Part shown: positions 42,143 through 53,098 of the stretch, piece after piece
Layout of the letters: each line of letters starts with the position of its first letter
Numbering within the stretch: position 1 is the stretch's first letter
Assembly: GCF_902806685.2 (NCBI RefSeq)
Contig: NC_048550.1
Location: forward strand, 291,383-355,382
From: Maniola hyperantus
Lineage: Eukaryota; Arthropoda; Insecta; Lepidoptera; Nymphalidae
Direction: 5' to 3'
Length of the DNA: 64,000 nt
Made by a program: the position numbers and the translations under genes
Notes under the pieces: model-generated
The model's input: only the letters and a program-made list of their open reading frames with translations
Databases searched by the model: none
What the model was told of the DNA's origin: nothing

Positions 42143-42880
42143 GTCCACCACCACCACCTAGCCACGGGCGAACATCCCACCAGTTGAGCAGTTACTAACC
42201 TGTACATCCACGATTTTAACTAGGTACTTGAAATTTGAACGTACCATATACCTAGTTAAACAGCAATCGTCTGTCAAAGCATAACATATAGCACCCAGGG
42301 CTCTTAACGGTAACATTGTAAATAAAAAAACAATCGTCTCAAATAAATAACACACTTAGGCTAATTGGATATGTATGCGGTTCGAAGTAGGGTCGCCCCT
42401 TCACATACATCGATGTTCACATACGATTCTAAAGGATTGAACTTTCGACTACAAATTAATCGGTCTACGAATAATTAAGGGTGCTTGCTCCATGATCCAT
42501 GATCGCTCCAGCCTCTAGCTCCAGGTCGAACATAATTTATGCTATTGCCTGTGCCATCATAAACATTAATACCATAAATCCGTCACACTAGCTTCTCATT
42601 CACCGCTTAGTTTATTTATACTCTCCTATACCTATGTAGCTCACGGAGGTACCTACATAGTGTCAGAAATCAAAATCAAATAGTTAGGAAGCTTACAGTA
42701 TTATTTAATCATCCACGAAAGAAAAATATTGGGGGTAGTGTTAAAAAAGTTTGTTAACCCAAAATTCACAACACATACAAGAAAGACAAGAATCATAAAA
42801 AATAAAATGTTAAGTAATGAAGAACAGCAGTAATAAAATATTATAACCTTGACCTTAACTTTTGTTTTAAATGTCAACTG
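42143..42880. other. Unassigned DNA upstream of a GC-rich block
   Basis: No frame or named repeat is visible. If the next feature is a first exon, its promoter lies here. Confidence 0.4.
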
Positions 42881-42899
42881 ACATTTCGAACCCGACTTC

Positions 42900-43396
42900 G
42901 ATTGGGTAGAGAGTATCATAACATCACTAGTGCATCGTGCGAGCGTAGCATCGAGTTGCTTTTCTCGGAACGTGATAAGTTTTATCTCGGGGCACGAAAG
43001 CCTGCGGGAAAGGGAGGTGGGTGCGCCGGCGCATCCCAGCGAAGCAGCCTGCCGCAGGCGCTAGTGATCGCTCGGACGCCATACGCGCCGCACGTACCGA
43101 CTGCTCCAAAACAATACAAAACCCATCCGACCCGACCCCGAGTGACCCCAAAAAGTGCACGAGAGCGGCGGACACGAACGAAACGAATCCGCGAACATTC
43201 CGCGAATAACTTTACACTTAAATTATTATTTAATCTTAAACTAACCGCTTCGCAATAACACATGTGAGCTTAATTAACTGATTTAGCAAATTAACATAAT
43301 AAGGTGAAAACTGATAAATAATCCACGGACAGTGCATTGGAAGAGTGAAGTCGCAAATGTTATCTTCGTGTTAGACCAGAGCTGGACCGGCGATCA
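42900..43396 (+). other. Candidate non-coding first exon ending in a consensus splice donor
   Basis: A GC- and CpG-rich stretch at 42950-43200 stands out from AT-rich surroundings. The sequence ends CGATCAG|GTGAGTCAC, a consensus insect donor. No repeat family matches it. The open frame at 42902-43258 has unlike-protein composition and stops 140 bp before the donor, so the exon would be 5' UTR. The gene it serves would continue to the right through a long intron. The start coordinate is only approximate. Confidence 0.4.
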
Positions 43397-43940
43397 GGTG
43401 AGTCACATTAATGTTATTTAAATAATTCGCCGGTCTCGTCCCGTGTTATGGAATTTGACTGGTGGTAGTCACCAAACACCTTACGACTTACCTATATTAT
43501 ACAGTATACAATATATTCATCACGTTTGATGTTATTTCGATTCCTTTGTAATTTTCTTCGCTTGGTACGACTATGAGCTTGGATTTGTTTGAAATAGTAG
43601 GCACTTACCTACTCTTTATTATTCTTGCTACCTACTTAAATATGCTTACTCGGTCTCGATCATAATGTTCTCATGTTACGGCTAGTCATTTCATTTTATA
43701 GATTACTTAATTGGATTTAATTCAACAGGAACTTCGGATCTAATTTCATTTAAAGTATTTATTTACATGAAAAAATAAATAACGGTTTCTCGGTTATAAG
43801 ACTGTATCTGCCGTATCTACTACCTAGTTGTTATCTACCTTTCTTTTCTTGCAATTAAGTATATGGCATGGGGATCGAGTTTTTTGACACTTTTCTCCTT
43901 CCTGTTTCTTCTGAGCAACCCGCGCCTTTTTAGCTATAAC
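43397..43940. other. Unassigned DNA, possibly first intron
   Basis: No frame or named repeat is visible. Confidence 0.4.
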
Positions 43941-44013
43941 AACTGTCATATCAAAAGTACGATCCACCTTTAAAATAAGGACTAACTAAAATCGTACTTT
44001 TGACTTAACAGTT
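43941..44013. mobile_element. Small inverted-repeat element
   Basis: The 23-bp arms 43941-43963 (AACTGTCATATCAAAAGTAC...) and 43991-44013 differ at two or three positions around a 27-bp spacer. Confidence 0.6.
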
Positions 44014-44060
44014 GACACAAAAAGTTAAAATGACGCGTGAAAACTTAAATAAATTTTAAG

Positions 44061-44125
44061 TGATTAGATAAAATCAACCAAATTCTAGAATTTGGTTTAT
44101 TTTATCCACAGGTTTTATCTAATCA
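44061..44125. repeat. Nested palindrome
   Basis: The outer 13-bp arms TGATTAGATAAAA (44061-44073 and reverse 44113-44125) enclose a 22-bp perfect palindrome centred on TCTAGA (44076-44097). Confidence 0.75.
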
Positions 44126-44485
44126 AATATTTTTGATAGATCTCATCGTGCCTTTGCATATATTATAACCTGAGCTTATCATCTGGTCTTCAAATTACAC
44201 GGGAACCGGAAATCTGATTGTTTCTTCGATAATATCTCATGGAGTTTATAACTCGAAGGAGCCGTTGAATGTTATGGGAACGATGTGAGCGTTATAAATA
44301 GGTACAACACCGGCTTTAGATTATACGTTGTCGGTACTTTTATTTTTGCGGGTAGTTATATTATATACCTGGCCTGCCTGACGTTTTTGTAATATGTATT
44401 ATTATTTGTTAATGAAAAAAGTTTAATTGAATAAGGAATAATTACATGTGGAAAAAACTTATCAGTTATCACTAAAAAAAAATAT

Positions 44486-44731
44486 TTACAAAAAATATAC
44501 GCCGTCCAAATGGTCATTTATGGGCATTGTGCTCAATACACTGGCGCTATTATCTCGCTGAATGGCAAAGCCTATTCGTTGAGTGAAATAAGCACCAGCT
44601 CTTTGGTCAACAGACGCGTTGATGAGTTTTTGGGACACGACGTTTATAAAAGCTTTCGTGTCCGATGACCATGGGCCCAGAGTCTTAAACGTATTACTAA
44701 TTGGATAACATCGGCCACTTCTAAAAACCAT
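44486..44731 (-). pseudogene. C-terminal remnant of a retroelement polyprotein
   Basis: The frame includes FKTLGPWSSDTKAFINVV, then DQRAGAYFTQRIGFAIQRDN and SASVLSTMP. This is the short conserved tail found at the end of many insect reverse-transcriptase ORFs annotated in Lepidoptera and aphids. There is no upstream catalytic region. I rely on memory of that motif, so the exact clade is not assigned. Confidence 0.5.
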
Positions 44732-45182
44732 TAAAGGAAGAGTACCTAATTACCTAGTCGTATAGTTGATGATCAATTTTGTGAAGACAATGCAACCACT
44801 TTACAAACTATTGAAACACTGAATTCTAGCAAAGTTAATGAAAGTGAATTTGGTTGTGCTATTAAATTAACTATTGGTCCCAGTCTCCCACAGTAACAAT
44901 AAATAAGACATAAACTGGCGTTGAGTTAAGATGGTAATATTGTGATCACTAATTCGTCATGATCACTAAACATTTTGTAAATAAACTATCTTATCTCATC
45001 TTATCGGACTTTAAAGTGTTTAACAAATTTTAAGTGTTCGATTTTATCTGAAACATAGGCTTCTGTCTCATAAGTTATAATTTTGTGGTAGGTCACATTG
45101 AGGTTGGGTTTTTATGAATAGTCAGAAAAGTCTTGGAGACTTCTAATATAGGTATGACATAGAAAATTTACTGGTGTTTTCA
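44732..45182. other. Unassigned DNA
   Basis: No frame or named repeat is visible. Confidence 0.4.
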
Positions 45183-45275
45183 CCATCATCCCCTTATGTC
45201 CACCTGCTGGATATAGGACTTTCCTACAGCGCACCATCACACATAGTTCTCCGTCTCCTTCTTCCTGAGAATTTC
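45183..45275 (-). mobile_element. LINE tail H, fragment
   Basis: 'tccacctgctggatatagga' and 'catagttctccgtctccttc' match the 55195-55280 part of the longer copy. Confidence 0.55.
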
Positions 45276-45414
45276 TTTACAAGACTTTTCTCTAAGAGTA
45301 AGAAGTTATCCTTCAAAAGGTTTTCCTTTCTATCAAGGAAAAAAGGAGGAACAACTAGCAGAGTGAGATAATTTCTTTCCAAAAGCTGTATTATTATATT
45401 GTGTTCTGACTTCC

Positions 45415-45540
45415 GACAACAGGCGGAACGCAGCCGAGCACGAACTGAATGCTCACAGCGCGCTCGTTCGAGGCTTGCAAGTTGGTCCACACTACACGAA
45501 TTGTGTTCGGCTCGTGCTCGGTTCGCCTAGCGTAGACCCA
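45415..45540. mobile_element. Imperfect inverted-repeat element, GC-rich
   Basis: 'ggcggaacgcagccgagcac' on the left and 'cggctcgtgctcggttcgcc' on the right are imperfect complements around a ~60-bp centre. Confidence 0.45.
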
Positions 45541-46261
45541 CCTTAAGCAATAAGGATGAAATGTAAGCATAAAGCAAGTTATGTAGCATGTCGTGATCGT
45601 GACAGGGCACTGGGCAGTGGTTGCAACTTGCAAAGAGTATTGTGTGCAGATTCGAAGCCCGTATAAGTTGCGACCGAAGCATTGTTTCGTCAACATTTAC
45701 AATTCATTATCGACCCATTTTAAATATTTATTTTGGCAAAGTTTGCAACGAAATAAATGGGGTTAGTTCATGGAAAATAAAAATATATGCCCTGTCGTTC
45801 GATCTTATTGGAGGAACTATTTTGGAAAACGGGCAATTTATGGGTTTTATTACGTAGTGTTTTATATACCCTTTAAGAAAACTTCTAAATAATGTTTAAA
45901 ATTTAAAAACATGGCAAAAATGTGAAACTAGCAGAATTTAAACTTTGCGTCTCCCGGGTATTGCGTCCAGAGTGCTTTGACCGCTAGGCCACGGTTCATA
46001 CATCCTCGGTGCCGAAATTTCAAGTAACTATAACCATCTATTAGCCAGTCTATTAATACCATCTAGTAGTGACAAATTATGATTTCGAAATTACTTTGAA
46101 AGACCCGTTTAAAACTCTTTAAACGAAAAATCACATGGCGTTTTTTGACGATCGATGGTCTAACTATAATCCTTCTCAGACTTCTAAGATAGTAGACTAG
46201 TGATGGGTTTGAGATGTAGGCAATTTTTTGTTAGATTTCGTGTTTTATAACTAAACTAGGT
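45541..46261. other. Unassigned DNA
   Basis: A tRNA-like B-box complement at about 45940-46010 ('tcccgggtattgcgtccaga') hints at an old SINE, too worn to classify. Confidence 0.35.
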
Positions 46262-46455
46262 AGCTCGCGACTTCGTCCGTGTGGACTACACAAATTTCAA
46301 ACCCCTATTTCACCCCATTAGGGGTTGAATTTTTAACAATCCCTTCTTAGTGGATGTCTACGTCATAATAGATATCTGCATGCCAAATTTCAGCCCAATC
46401 TGTCCAGTGGTTTGAGCTGTGACTGTCAGTCAGTCATATTTAGATTATCCAATTA
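46262..46455 (+). repeat. Dispersed repeat B, shortened
   Basis: 'agctcgcgacttcgtccgtg' to 'ctgtcagtcagtcatattta', with part of the CAGT end deleted. Confidence 0.75.
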
Positions 46456-46887
46456 AATTGCCACTGAAATACTGAACAGGCATGCAGAATGAAGAAAAAC
46501 AATCTTACAGGTACAATGATGAGACGTATTTAGCTATGTACCAAACCAAATGAGCTAACTGCGTACTTTGTGGTTACACGAAATGTAATTATAGCTTATC
46601 TTATACCTATTGTGAGAAATGTTTGAACCTATTATAATAATATTATGCAAAGCAAATGAATCTAACGGTGCTTATGAATTTTTGGACGGTTTTGTGCGAT
46701 CTACGTGACGCATTTGTGGTAAAAATCCAGTGAAAGAACTTTTAACGACTGTTCTAACTATTACATCGTTTAGTGACTTTTGAAATAGCTACTGCAAGTT
46801 ACTGGAGTTTCTGATGTACTTAAACTTACTAATTACTGTTAAGAGTTATTAGTACGTGTTTAACGCTTATTTTGGTTAAACAATTGG
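46456..46887. other. Unassigned DNA
   Basis: No frame or named repeat is visible. Confidence 0.4.
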
Positions 46888-47044
46888 GGCCGATTCTCTT
46901 ATACACAATCTCTAAACTAAACTAAATTAACAGGTCTAAATATAGTGCTATCCTTTTCCGCAAGCAACATTATGAAAGGGATAGCAATAGATTTAGACGT
47001 GCCATTTTAGTTTAGTTTAGAGATCGTGTACAACGGAATTAGCC
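46888..47044. mobile_element. Inverted-repeat element with ~65-bp arms
   Basis: 'ctctaaactaaactaaatta' (about 46910) is answered by 'attttagtttagtttagaga' (about 47003). 'agtgctatccttt' is answered by 'aaagggatagcaat', and the outer ends GGCCGATTC / GGAATTAGCC are weakly complementary. It is MITE-like. Confidence 0.65.
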
Positions 47045-47131
47045 ACAATGCTTCGCCTTATTTCAAATGCCAAATTACTGTTAAAAGAAAGAGAGAAATC
47101 GGGGTGTAAGTATTCATTCGCTAAACAAATA

Positions 47132-47455
47132 GCTGTGATAGCCTAGTGGTTAGGACGACCACCTTCCGATCGGAGGTCGGGGGTTCGATCCCGGGCTCGC
47201 ACCTCTAACTTTTCGGAGCTATGTGCGTTTTTAGTCATTAAATATCACTTGCTTTAACGGTGACGGTAAACATCGTGAGGAAACCTGCATACATGAGAGT
47301 TCTCCATAATGTTCTCAAAGGTGTGCGAAGTCTACCAATTCGCACAGGGCAAGCGTGGTAGACTATGGCCAAAACCCTTCTCACTCTGAAAGGAGACTCG
47401 TGCTCTGTAGTGACTAGTGAGGGCGATGGGTTGATCATGATGATTGATGAAACAA
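47132..47455 (+). mobile_element. SINE D, full length
   Basis: The head is 'gctgtgatagcctagtggtt' and 'ggttcgatcccgggctcgca'. The end is 'ggcgatgggttgatcatgat'. Confidence 0.85.
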
Positions 47456-48104
47456 AGTTTATTAGTAAGGCCTTTAGTATTCATTTCATTTTCATTTTTA
47501 CTTCTTTTGGATTCGACACTGGATCTTGATAATGTATTAGAAACACATTAGTATGTAATACATACCTTATGATATTGTGTTTACAGTACAACGATTTGAT
47601 CCATTTGCATAAGCCCTTTTTAGAGTTTCGTAGCCGAATGGCAAAAAACGGAACCCTTATAGATTCGTCATGTCTGTCTGTCCGTCCGCATGTCACAGCC
47701 ACTTTTTTCCGAAACTATAAGAGCTATACTGTTGAAACTTGGTAAGTAGATGTATTCTGTTACTTATTTGAAAATTGGAGCGATTTTTAGAAAATAAGTT
47801 TCTCTCAATCTATAATTTCACGTTCGTTAAAATCGTTAAAATATTGAACGGAACGCGTCGTTCGTCATGTCTTATCTTACTTCGAGATCGGTATTGATGT
47901 TCTTGTGGTGAACGCGATCGACCCCGTGAACCTTTTGTGCTCACGTCGGCCCGCCATCATCAACTCAATCCGCCAGCATCAGCAGATCATCTGCTGATAA
48001 CGACCGACTTACGTTATCTATGTGCCTTATTTGTATCCTATACTAATTTAAGTATCTATCTATAGTTTTGGGCGTATATCCCTATGCGAATTTATTTGAT
48101 TCTC
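47456..48104. other. Unassigned DNA with a worn G-like piece
   Basis: 'cggaacccttatagattcgt' followed by a CTGT run (47655-47690) resembles a G end in reverse. The rest is unassigned. Confidence 0.4.
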
Positions 48105-48300
48105 GTGATAAGATTAACGGCCGAAAGCTCAGAGTCACTCAGTGGGCGATGGAGAGAGCTATGCTCGGAGTTTCTCTACGTGATCAAATCAGGAATGAAG
48201 AGATAGGAGATCCAGTTCCAGAGTACCTAACGGACATAGACAATGGGAAGGGCACATAGTTTGAAAACCAGATAGACGTCGGGCTCCCAAAGAGCTGGAA
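48105..48300 (+). mobile_element. LINE ORF2 C-terminal fragment (family H)
   Basis: The frame reads QWAMERAMLGVSLRDQIRNE, matching the minus-strand copy at 55198-55578 (QRAMERAMLGISLRDKIRNE). It then degenerates, with a stop at about 48257. It is a broken retrotransposon relic. Confidence 0.7.
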
Positions 48301-48539
48301 TGCCGACTTCGCACTGGAATACGCAGCGTTGAAACTTGGAAGAACCCCCCGTCTCCTCCCCCTCCCCCCTTGATGGACAAACGGCATCAAACGAATCACA
48401 GGGGGCGCAGTTCGAGAAGTCCCTTACAAGAAACTTTGATATTAATCCGTGGTCCGACCGCCGACGATGAACGAGAAATGAGTAGAACTAGAAACTTAAA
48501 CGAGTTGGCGATCAGCGGGAAGCGAGTGTGTAGTTTCGA
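48301..48539. other. Unassigned DNA
   Basis: Non-coding, probably the rest of the decayed LINE 3' end. Confidence 0.35.
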
Positions 48540-49091
48540 TAGTTTTGACGCTGGGCTATAAGCGAGTGTGCAAGAGCGATGAGCGATTACTCGCGCCATT
48601 CGCCCGCGGTCGCTCAGTCCTGTGTAAACCTGCGCGCACGTTTCACGTGTTCAAGCGAGCGAGCATCGCTGAACGAATATCGCTGAGTGAGTTTATTTTT
48701 GATAGCTCGTCGCTCAGCAACAAAACTAGTAAAGCGACACCGGCAGTGTGAACAGTCAGAGAGCAACTTTTGATATATGCATCTTTTTCGTTTACACGGA
48801 ATGTACATTTATTGTGCGTTTCTTGAGAGAGAAAATCGCCGACAGTTAGTCGTTTTGTCGCCCGGCGCGGTTGATACCACTGCCTGTAGTAGCAAATACA
48901 TAGCTCGGAAGTCGGTTAAATGTTTACAAAACATTGCGTCAGTAAGACAGGAACACTAGTGTCACTCGACGCCTCACGGCCGTTCGTACAAAGCCTCGCA
49001 TTCCCTGGCCCTGTATATACTTCTACACTACAGTGTATAGTGGTGGCTCCTACTACCTCGCTACTACAATGGCGCCACGGACCGTGACAGG
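48540..49091 (+). other. Candidate first exon with short coding start
   Basis: This GC-richer stretch contains a CACGTG E-box (about 48643). It ends with CTACAATGGCGCCACGGACC and GTGACAG|GTGACTTG, that is an ATG at 49069, seven codons (MAPRTVT) and a donor. The ATG context is good. No matching downstream exon is seen, so it would splice to one outside the window. It could be an alternative promoter of the same gene as 42900-43396. The whole call rests on composition plus one donor. Confidence 0.33.
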
Positions 49092-49499
49092 TGACTTGTC
49101 ATATGCGTTACTAATTATACTGCTACCAGACTGAGAATCTAGGAAATTTCTATTCTAAATAGGTTAGTGAATCTTATCGAGCTCGACCGTGAAGCTCCGC
49201 CTGGGGATGAGCCCTAGGGCTCGAAGAAATAATTGAAAAGATCAGGGGGTAACGTCTTTCTAAGGGCATCTCCTGTGAGCACCACTCACCACTGTGTGTG
49301 ATGTTGGGACGAATGGGTTGGTTGTACTCACAGATAATTCAACCTCCATAGCACGCATATACCTACAAGGGTTTGCATGAAAACAAAATCATAAAATGTT
49401 AGCGGGGTGACAGGCGAGAATGCTTTGTTGTGATTGGTGGACTCAAAAGTCACATAATTGATTGACATTGAATTGAGTGGGCTGACTTTTATGCTAAGC

Positions 49500-49690
49500 A
49501 ACTTTTCGGAGCTCTGGTTTTAAGTAAAATAAATATCACTTGCTTTAACGGTGAAGGAAAACATCGCGAGGAAATCTGCATGCCTAAAAGTTTTCCATAA
49601 TGTTCTTAATTCGCACTTTGTCAGCGTGGCGGGCTATGGCCAAATCCTTCTCATTCTGAGAGGAATAGAGGAGACCATTGCTCTAAGTAA
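49500..49690 (+). mobile_element. SINE D body fragment
   Basis: 'cttgctttaacggtgaagga' to 'cattctgagaggaatagagg'. The tRNA-like head is missing. Confidence 0.7.
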
Positions 49691-50078
49691 AGAACTAGGT
49701 TTATATTCTTTAGTCTAATAGGTACTTGCAAATAATTACTGATTTTTAAAGCAATCTTAATATGCCATTAATTACATTTTAGAAACAAAAGACTCCATTA
49801 CTTTGAATTACCAAAATAGGTATTTAATTAAAAGTGGAGTTAAAATTAAATATTGACACAATTTTTCACAAGGACTTTGTTCTAGGTCACCGATACTACT
49901 AATTAATCGAAAAAATACTCGTACAAACCTATCTTACTACAACTGTCGTGAAAATTATCGCAATAATTGTGCCGCGTGTATTTTAATTTGTTTTAAGTTT
50001 TTATCGAACGAATAACAGTATTTCGAAGGCTATTTTTACCATAAATTAAGGCTAAGTAATTTGTGACTGATATTGGTA
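49691..50078. other. Unassigned DNA
   Basis: No frame or named repeat is visible. Confidence 0.4.
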
Positions 50079-50230
50079 TTCTGCGACAGGTTGAGACGGC
50101 AATGGGGGTATGAGGCGGGGGGATGCCCCGCGCACCCGCACGTCACCCGCGCTGTACCGGGTCAGCGTGGGGACTGTGCGGGTGTGCGGGGCGTTCCCTC
50201 CCCGATTGCCATCTTGACCTGTCGCGTACT
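50079..50230. mobile_element. Palindromic element F, copy 4
   Basis: The left end is 'tctgcgacaggttgagacgg' and the right end 'ttgccatcttgacctgtcgc', around a CpG-rich core. Confidence 0.75.
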
Positions 50231-50447
50231 TTCTAAATGAATTTACATCTTACTAAGTATATTTTTATGAAGTTTGTACCTAGCGCTACTCTACTTACAT
50301 TATTCTTTGAGTTCGGAGAATAAGAACCTATAAAATAGATAAAGCATGAACTAGTATACTTTTCATTTAGATTAGGCCTAAGGTATCTAACTGGTTTCCT
50401 AGGTTCTTAGAGTTTTAATGACAGTTAAAGTTAAATGTTTTTTTTTT

Positions 50448-50620
50448 TTTTTCCTCTCCAACTAAGCGTCAGGCTTGTGCTAGGAGTAGAATAGTGCAAT
50501 GGGCGGGGTTTGAACCGTCGACCTTTCGGTTTTCAGTCCACTCCTTTACCGGTTGAGCTATTGAGGCTATAATTTATTGTTATATATAATAAATTATAGC
50601 CTCAATAGCTCAACCGGCTC
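50448..50620 (-). mobile_element. SINE E followed by an inverted duplicate of its 5' end
   Basis: 50448-50572 is a reverse E copy (tail 'tttttcctctccaactaagc', head 'ttgagctattgaggctata'). Across a short AT stretch, 'tatagcctcaatagctcaac' follows in forward orientation at about 50593-50620. The result is a head-to-head foldback of the tRNA-like start. Confidence 0.7.
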
Positions 50621-51044
50621 AATTAATATAATATTATATTGTTTATCAGCATATAGTATGGAATATGATAAAGTTGCGCCATACGTATACATCTTGTGTG
50701 TTAGTAGGCACCTCTGTGTGATAAACACGTGCACGGTGTGTTATCAGTAATTAAACATTACTAAATGCATTAGGTATTTGTGCACTGAGTATATTGTTGC
50801 CCATCTCTAGTAAAGGCGCCCATTCTTCTTTTGTACGTAGGTATTAACTCAGTATCGATAATCAAAGTAAGCTAGCCTTATCTTATTGACTTCACAAATC
50901 ATGCCCGCGTGGAATGGTGCCAAGAATACTGGCTGCATTTCCGCGCTGGACAACCAGGCTGATCCGTTGCGCAAAAAATGAGCCAGCCCTTCTGTCACCA
51001 GATGAGACTATTAATCGCGGTGAAATATCTCGTAAAAATTTTGG
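50621..51044. other. Unassigned DNA
   Basis: No frame or named repeat is visible. Confidence 0.4.
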
Positions 51045-51335
51045 TACCTAGGTCTTATAGCACAAGTAAAGGAATAAATTCGAAAACCGTGAATTTGTGG
51101 TTACATCATAGAAAAAAATTAAAATGTGTTCATGAACAAATAATTAGTATTTTCAATTTTCAAATTACGATTACTTACTATATTATCAAGTGGGGGTAGG
51201 TACATTCGAAAATAGATTTTATTTATTTTTATGCATCATAGTTTTTGAATTATCGTGCAAAATGTCGAAAAAATACGACTGTAGTACGGAACCCTCATTG
51301 CGGGAGCCTGACTCGCACTTGGCCGGTTTTTTTCT
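51045..51335 (-). repeat. Dispersed repeat G, 5' two-thirds
   Basis: Reverse copy: 'taggtcttatagcacaagta' to 'gactcgcacttggccggttt'. The CAGA end is missing. Confidence 0.75.
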
Positions 51336-51496
51336 AAACAGAATAGTTTGCGCGAGAGACACTTCCAAAGTGGTAAAATGTATCCCCCCCCCCTGTAACT
51401 TCTAAAATAAGAGAATGATAAAACTAAAAAAAATATATGATGTACATTACCATGCAAACTTCCAACGAAAATTGGTTTGAACGAGATCTAGTAAGT

Positions 51497-51592
51497 AGTT
51501 TTTGATTTATCGTGCAAAATGTCGATAAAATACGATTATTGTACTACGGAACCTTCAGTGCGCGAGTCTGATTCGCACTTGCCCGGTTTTTA
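51497..51592 (-). repeat. Dispersed repeat G, 5' end only
   Basis: Reverse fragment: 'gatttatcgtgcaaaatgtc' to 'tgattcgcacttgcccggtt'. Confidence 0.7.
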
Positions 51593-51846
51593 TTATTCAA
51601 ATGAGTTTGCTCTTTGTAAGCATTTCTTTCCGCAAATCATATCTACAAATTATCACACAATGGACAATTCCCTCCAAGCGCGGCGTCACAAGAGAACTCG
51701 TCACCATTTACAAGCACTGGGCTCTGTCAAGCATGTCTCCCCAGTCCCCAGCAAACATACAACGGCGTCACAGGTCACCACGGAGGGGACTTGCAACAAA
51801 ACGTCGCCGTCGAGCCTTCGACGTCACTGGCAGGCGTCAAATGTCA

Positions 51847-52135
51847 GTACCCGTGGTACAAGATTTTACGTCTCACCAAACCAAACCAAATTCGAGAGTC
51901 GAAATACTTCCGCGTTACAGTAAAATGGACCTAAACAGCCTTGAATTGAAGTCAAATATTCAATGCCACTGATTTTAATTTCGCAATGTTTCCGCTTGGA
52001 GCGCTGGCTGTAGAAGTGTAGACAAACTTGAGATTTAAAACAAGGCGTTTAAGATCCATTTTACTGTAACGCGGAAGTATTTCGACTCGAATTTGGTTTG
52101 GTTTGGTGAGACGTAAAATCTTGTACTACGGGTAC
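51847..52135. mobile_element. MITE with ~82-bp terminal inverted repeats
   Basis: The left arm 51847-51929 (83 bp) and right arm 52055-52135 (81 bp) are complements except for one substitution and a 2-bp indel. They share 'ttttacgtctcaccaaacca' and 'atacttccgcgttacagtaa'. A 125-bp unrelated centre lies between. GTAC occurs at both borders. Confidence 0.85.
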
Positions 52136-52303
52136 AGTACAGTACGCGGCCGAAAGTAATGTCCATTCAGAATCAAACAGAGAGTTCCTTCACTCTAGTT
52201 CACTCTTACTGCGTAGGTACTTCCTTACGAAGCTTATCATGGCTCCGTATCAGTCAATATTATGAAGATTGTGTTTATTTCGAGATGATAACATGTATCT
52301 TTC

Positions 52304-52521
52304 TCTAAATATATAAAATGATAGGTGACTGGACTGACTGATCTATCAACGCACGCGGCTCAAACTACAGGACGAATCGGGCTGAAATTTGGCATGCAGA
52401 TAGCTATTATGACGTAGGCATCCGCTAAGAAAGGATTTTTGAAAATTTAACACCTAAGGGTGTGAAATAGGGGTTTAAAATTTATGTAGTCCACGCGGAC
52501 GAAGTCGCGAGCATAAGCTAG
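52304..52521 (-). repeat. Dispersed repeat B, full length
   Basis: Reverse copy from 'aaatatataaaatgatagg' to 'cgcgagcataagctagttac'. Confidence 0.8.
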
Positions 52522-52692
52522 TTACTTTCTATGAGTTATATGCGTAAACAGAGTACCTAGGAAGTTTGAGAGATTATTTACTAAACAACTAATAATAACC
52601 ACTTAAACTTTTCAAAGAAACTTTACTCTTAGTGAGGTCTGTCCGTCTGTCTGTGTATCGCAACTATTTTTAATATAAACGACTTATATTTT

Positions 52693-52842
52693 AACCCTCT
52701 AACAAATAAACCTGGAATAGCGGTGGAATAGTTATACTCTGTTTTGTCTTTCTCTGTCATCAGTAATTTGACATTTGAAGAAAAAAGACAAAACAGAGTA
52801 TAACTATTCCACCGCTATTCCAGGTTTATTTGTTAGAGGGTT
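52693..52842. mobile_element. Perfect hairpin with 59-bp arms
   Basis: The arms 52693-52751 and 52784-52842 are exact reverse complements with a 32-bp loop. The arm begins AACCCTCTAACAAATAAACC. It has no coding potential, no second copy in the window and no A-tail. It could be a MITE. If transcribed, it would fold into a long double-stranded hairpin. Confidence 0.9.
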
Positions 52843-52984
52843 TGAGTTTTAAAGTAGCTTAGCACGTTTTTAAAAATCTGTAAACAGATACACAGCCCAC
52901 AGAGGCATATTAAAATTTTGAAAAATATATTTAGGGTATGTACCGCCCGCCCACTGTTAAACATGCAGGAAAAACCAGCCACCA

Positions 52985-53098
52985 GTAAGTGTAAGCTAAC
53001 TCATCAAAATTGGTTAAACTGTTGGGCCGAAAAGCTAACAGACAGATAGACAGACGGACAGACAGACACACTTTCGCATTTATAATATTAGTATGGAT
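52985..53098 (+). repeat. Dispersed repeat A, 3' half
   Basis: 'gtaagctaactcatcaaaat' to 'tttataatattagtatggat' with a CAGA run. Confidence 0.7.

Noticed and set aside
42902..43258. 118-codon frame in the GC-rich block
   Set aside because: Several overlapping frames on both strands are open here because of base composition. None looks like a domain, and the splice donor lies beyond all their stops.
51519..51972. Two overlapping 120-134 codon frames
   Set aside because: They begin inside repeat G and end inside the MITE at 51847, crossing repeat borders. Arg-rich composition is due to 'cggcgtcac' words, not a protein.
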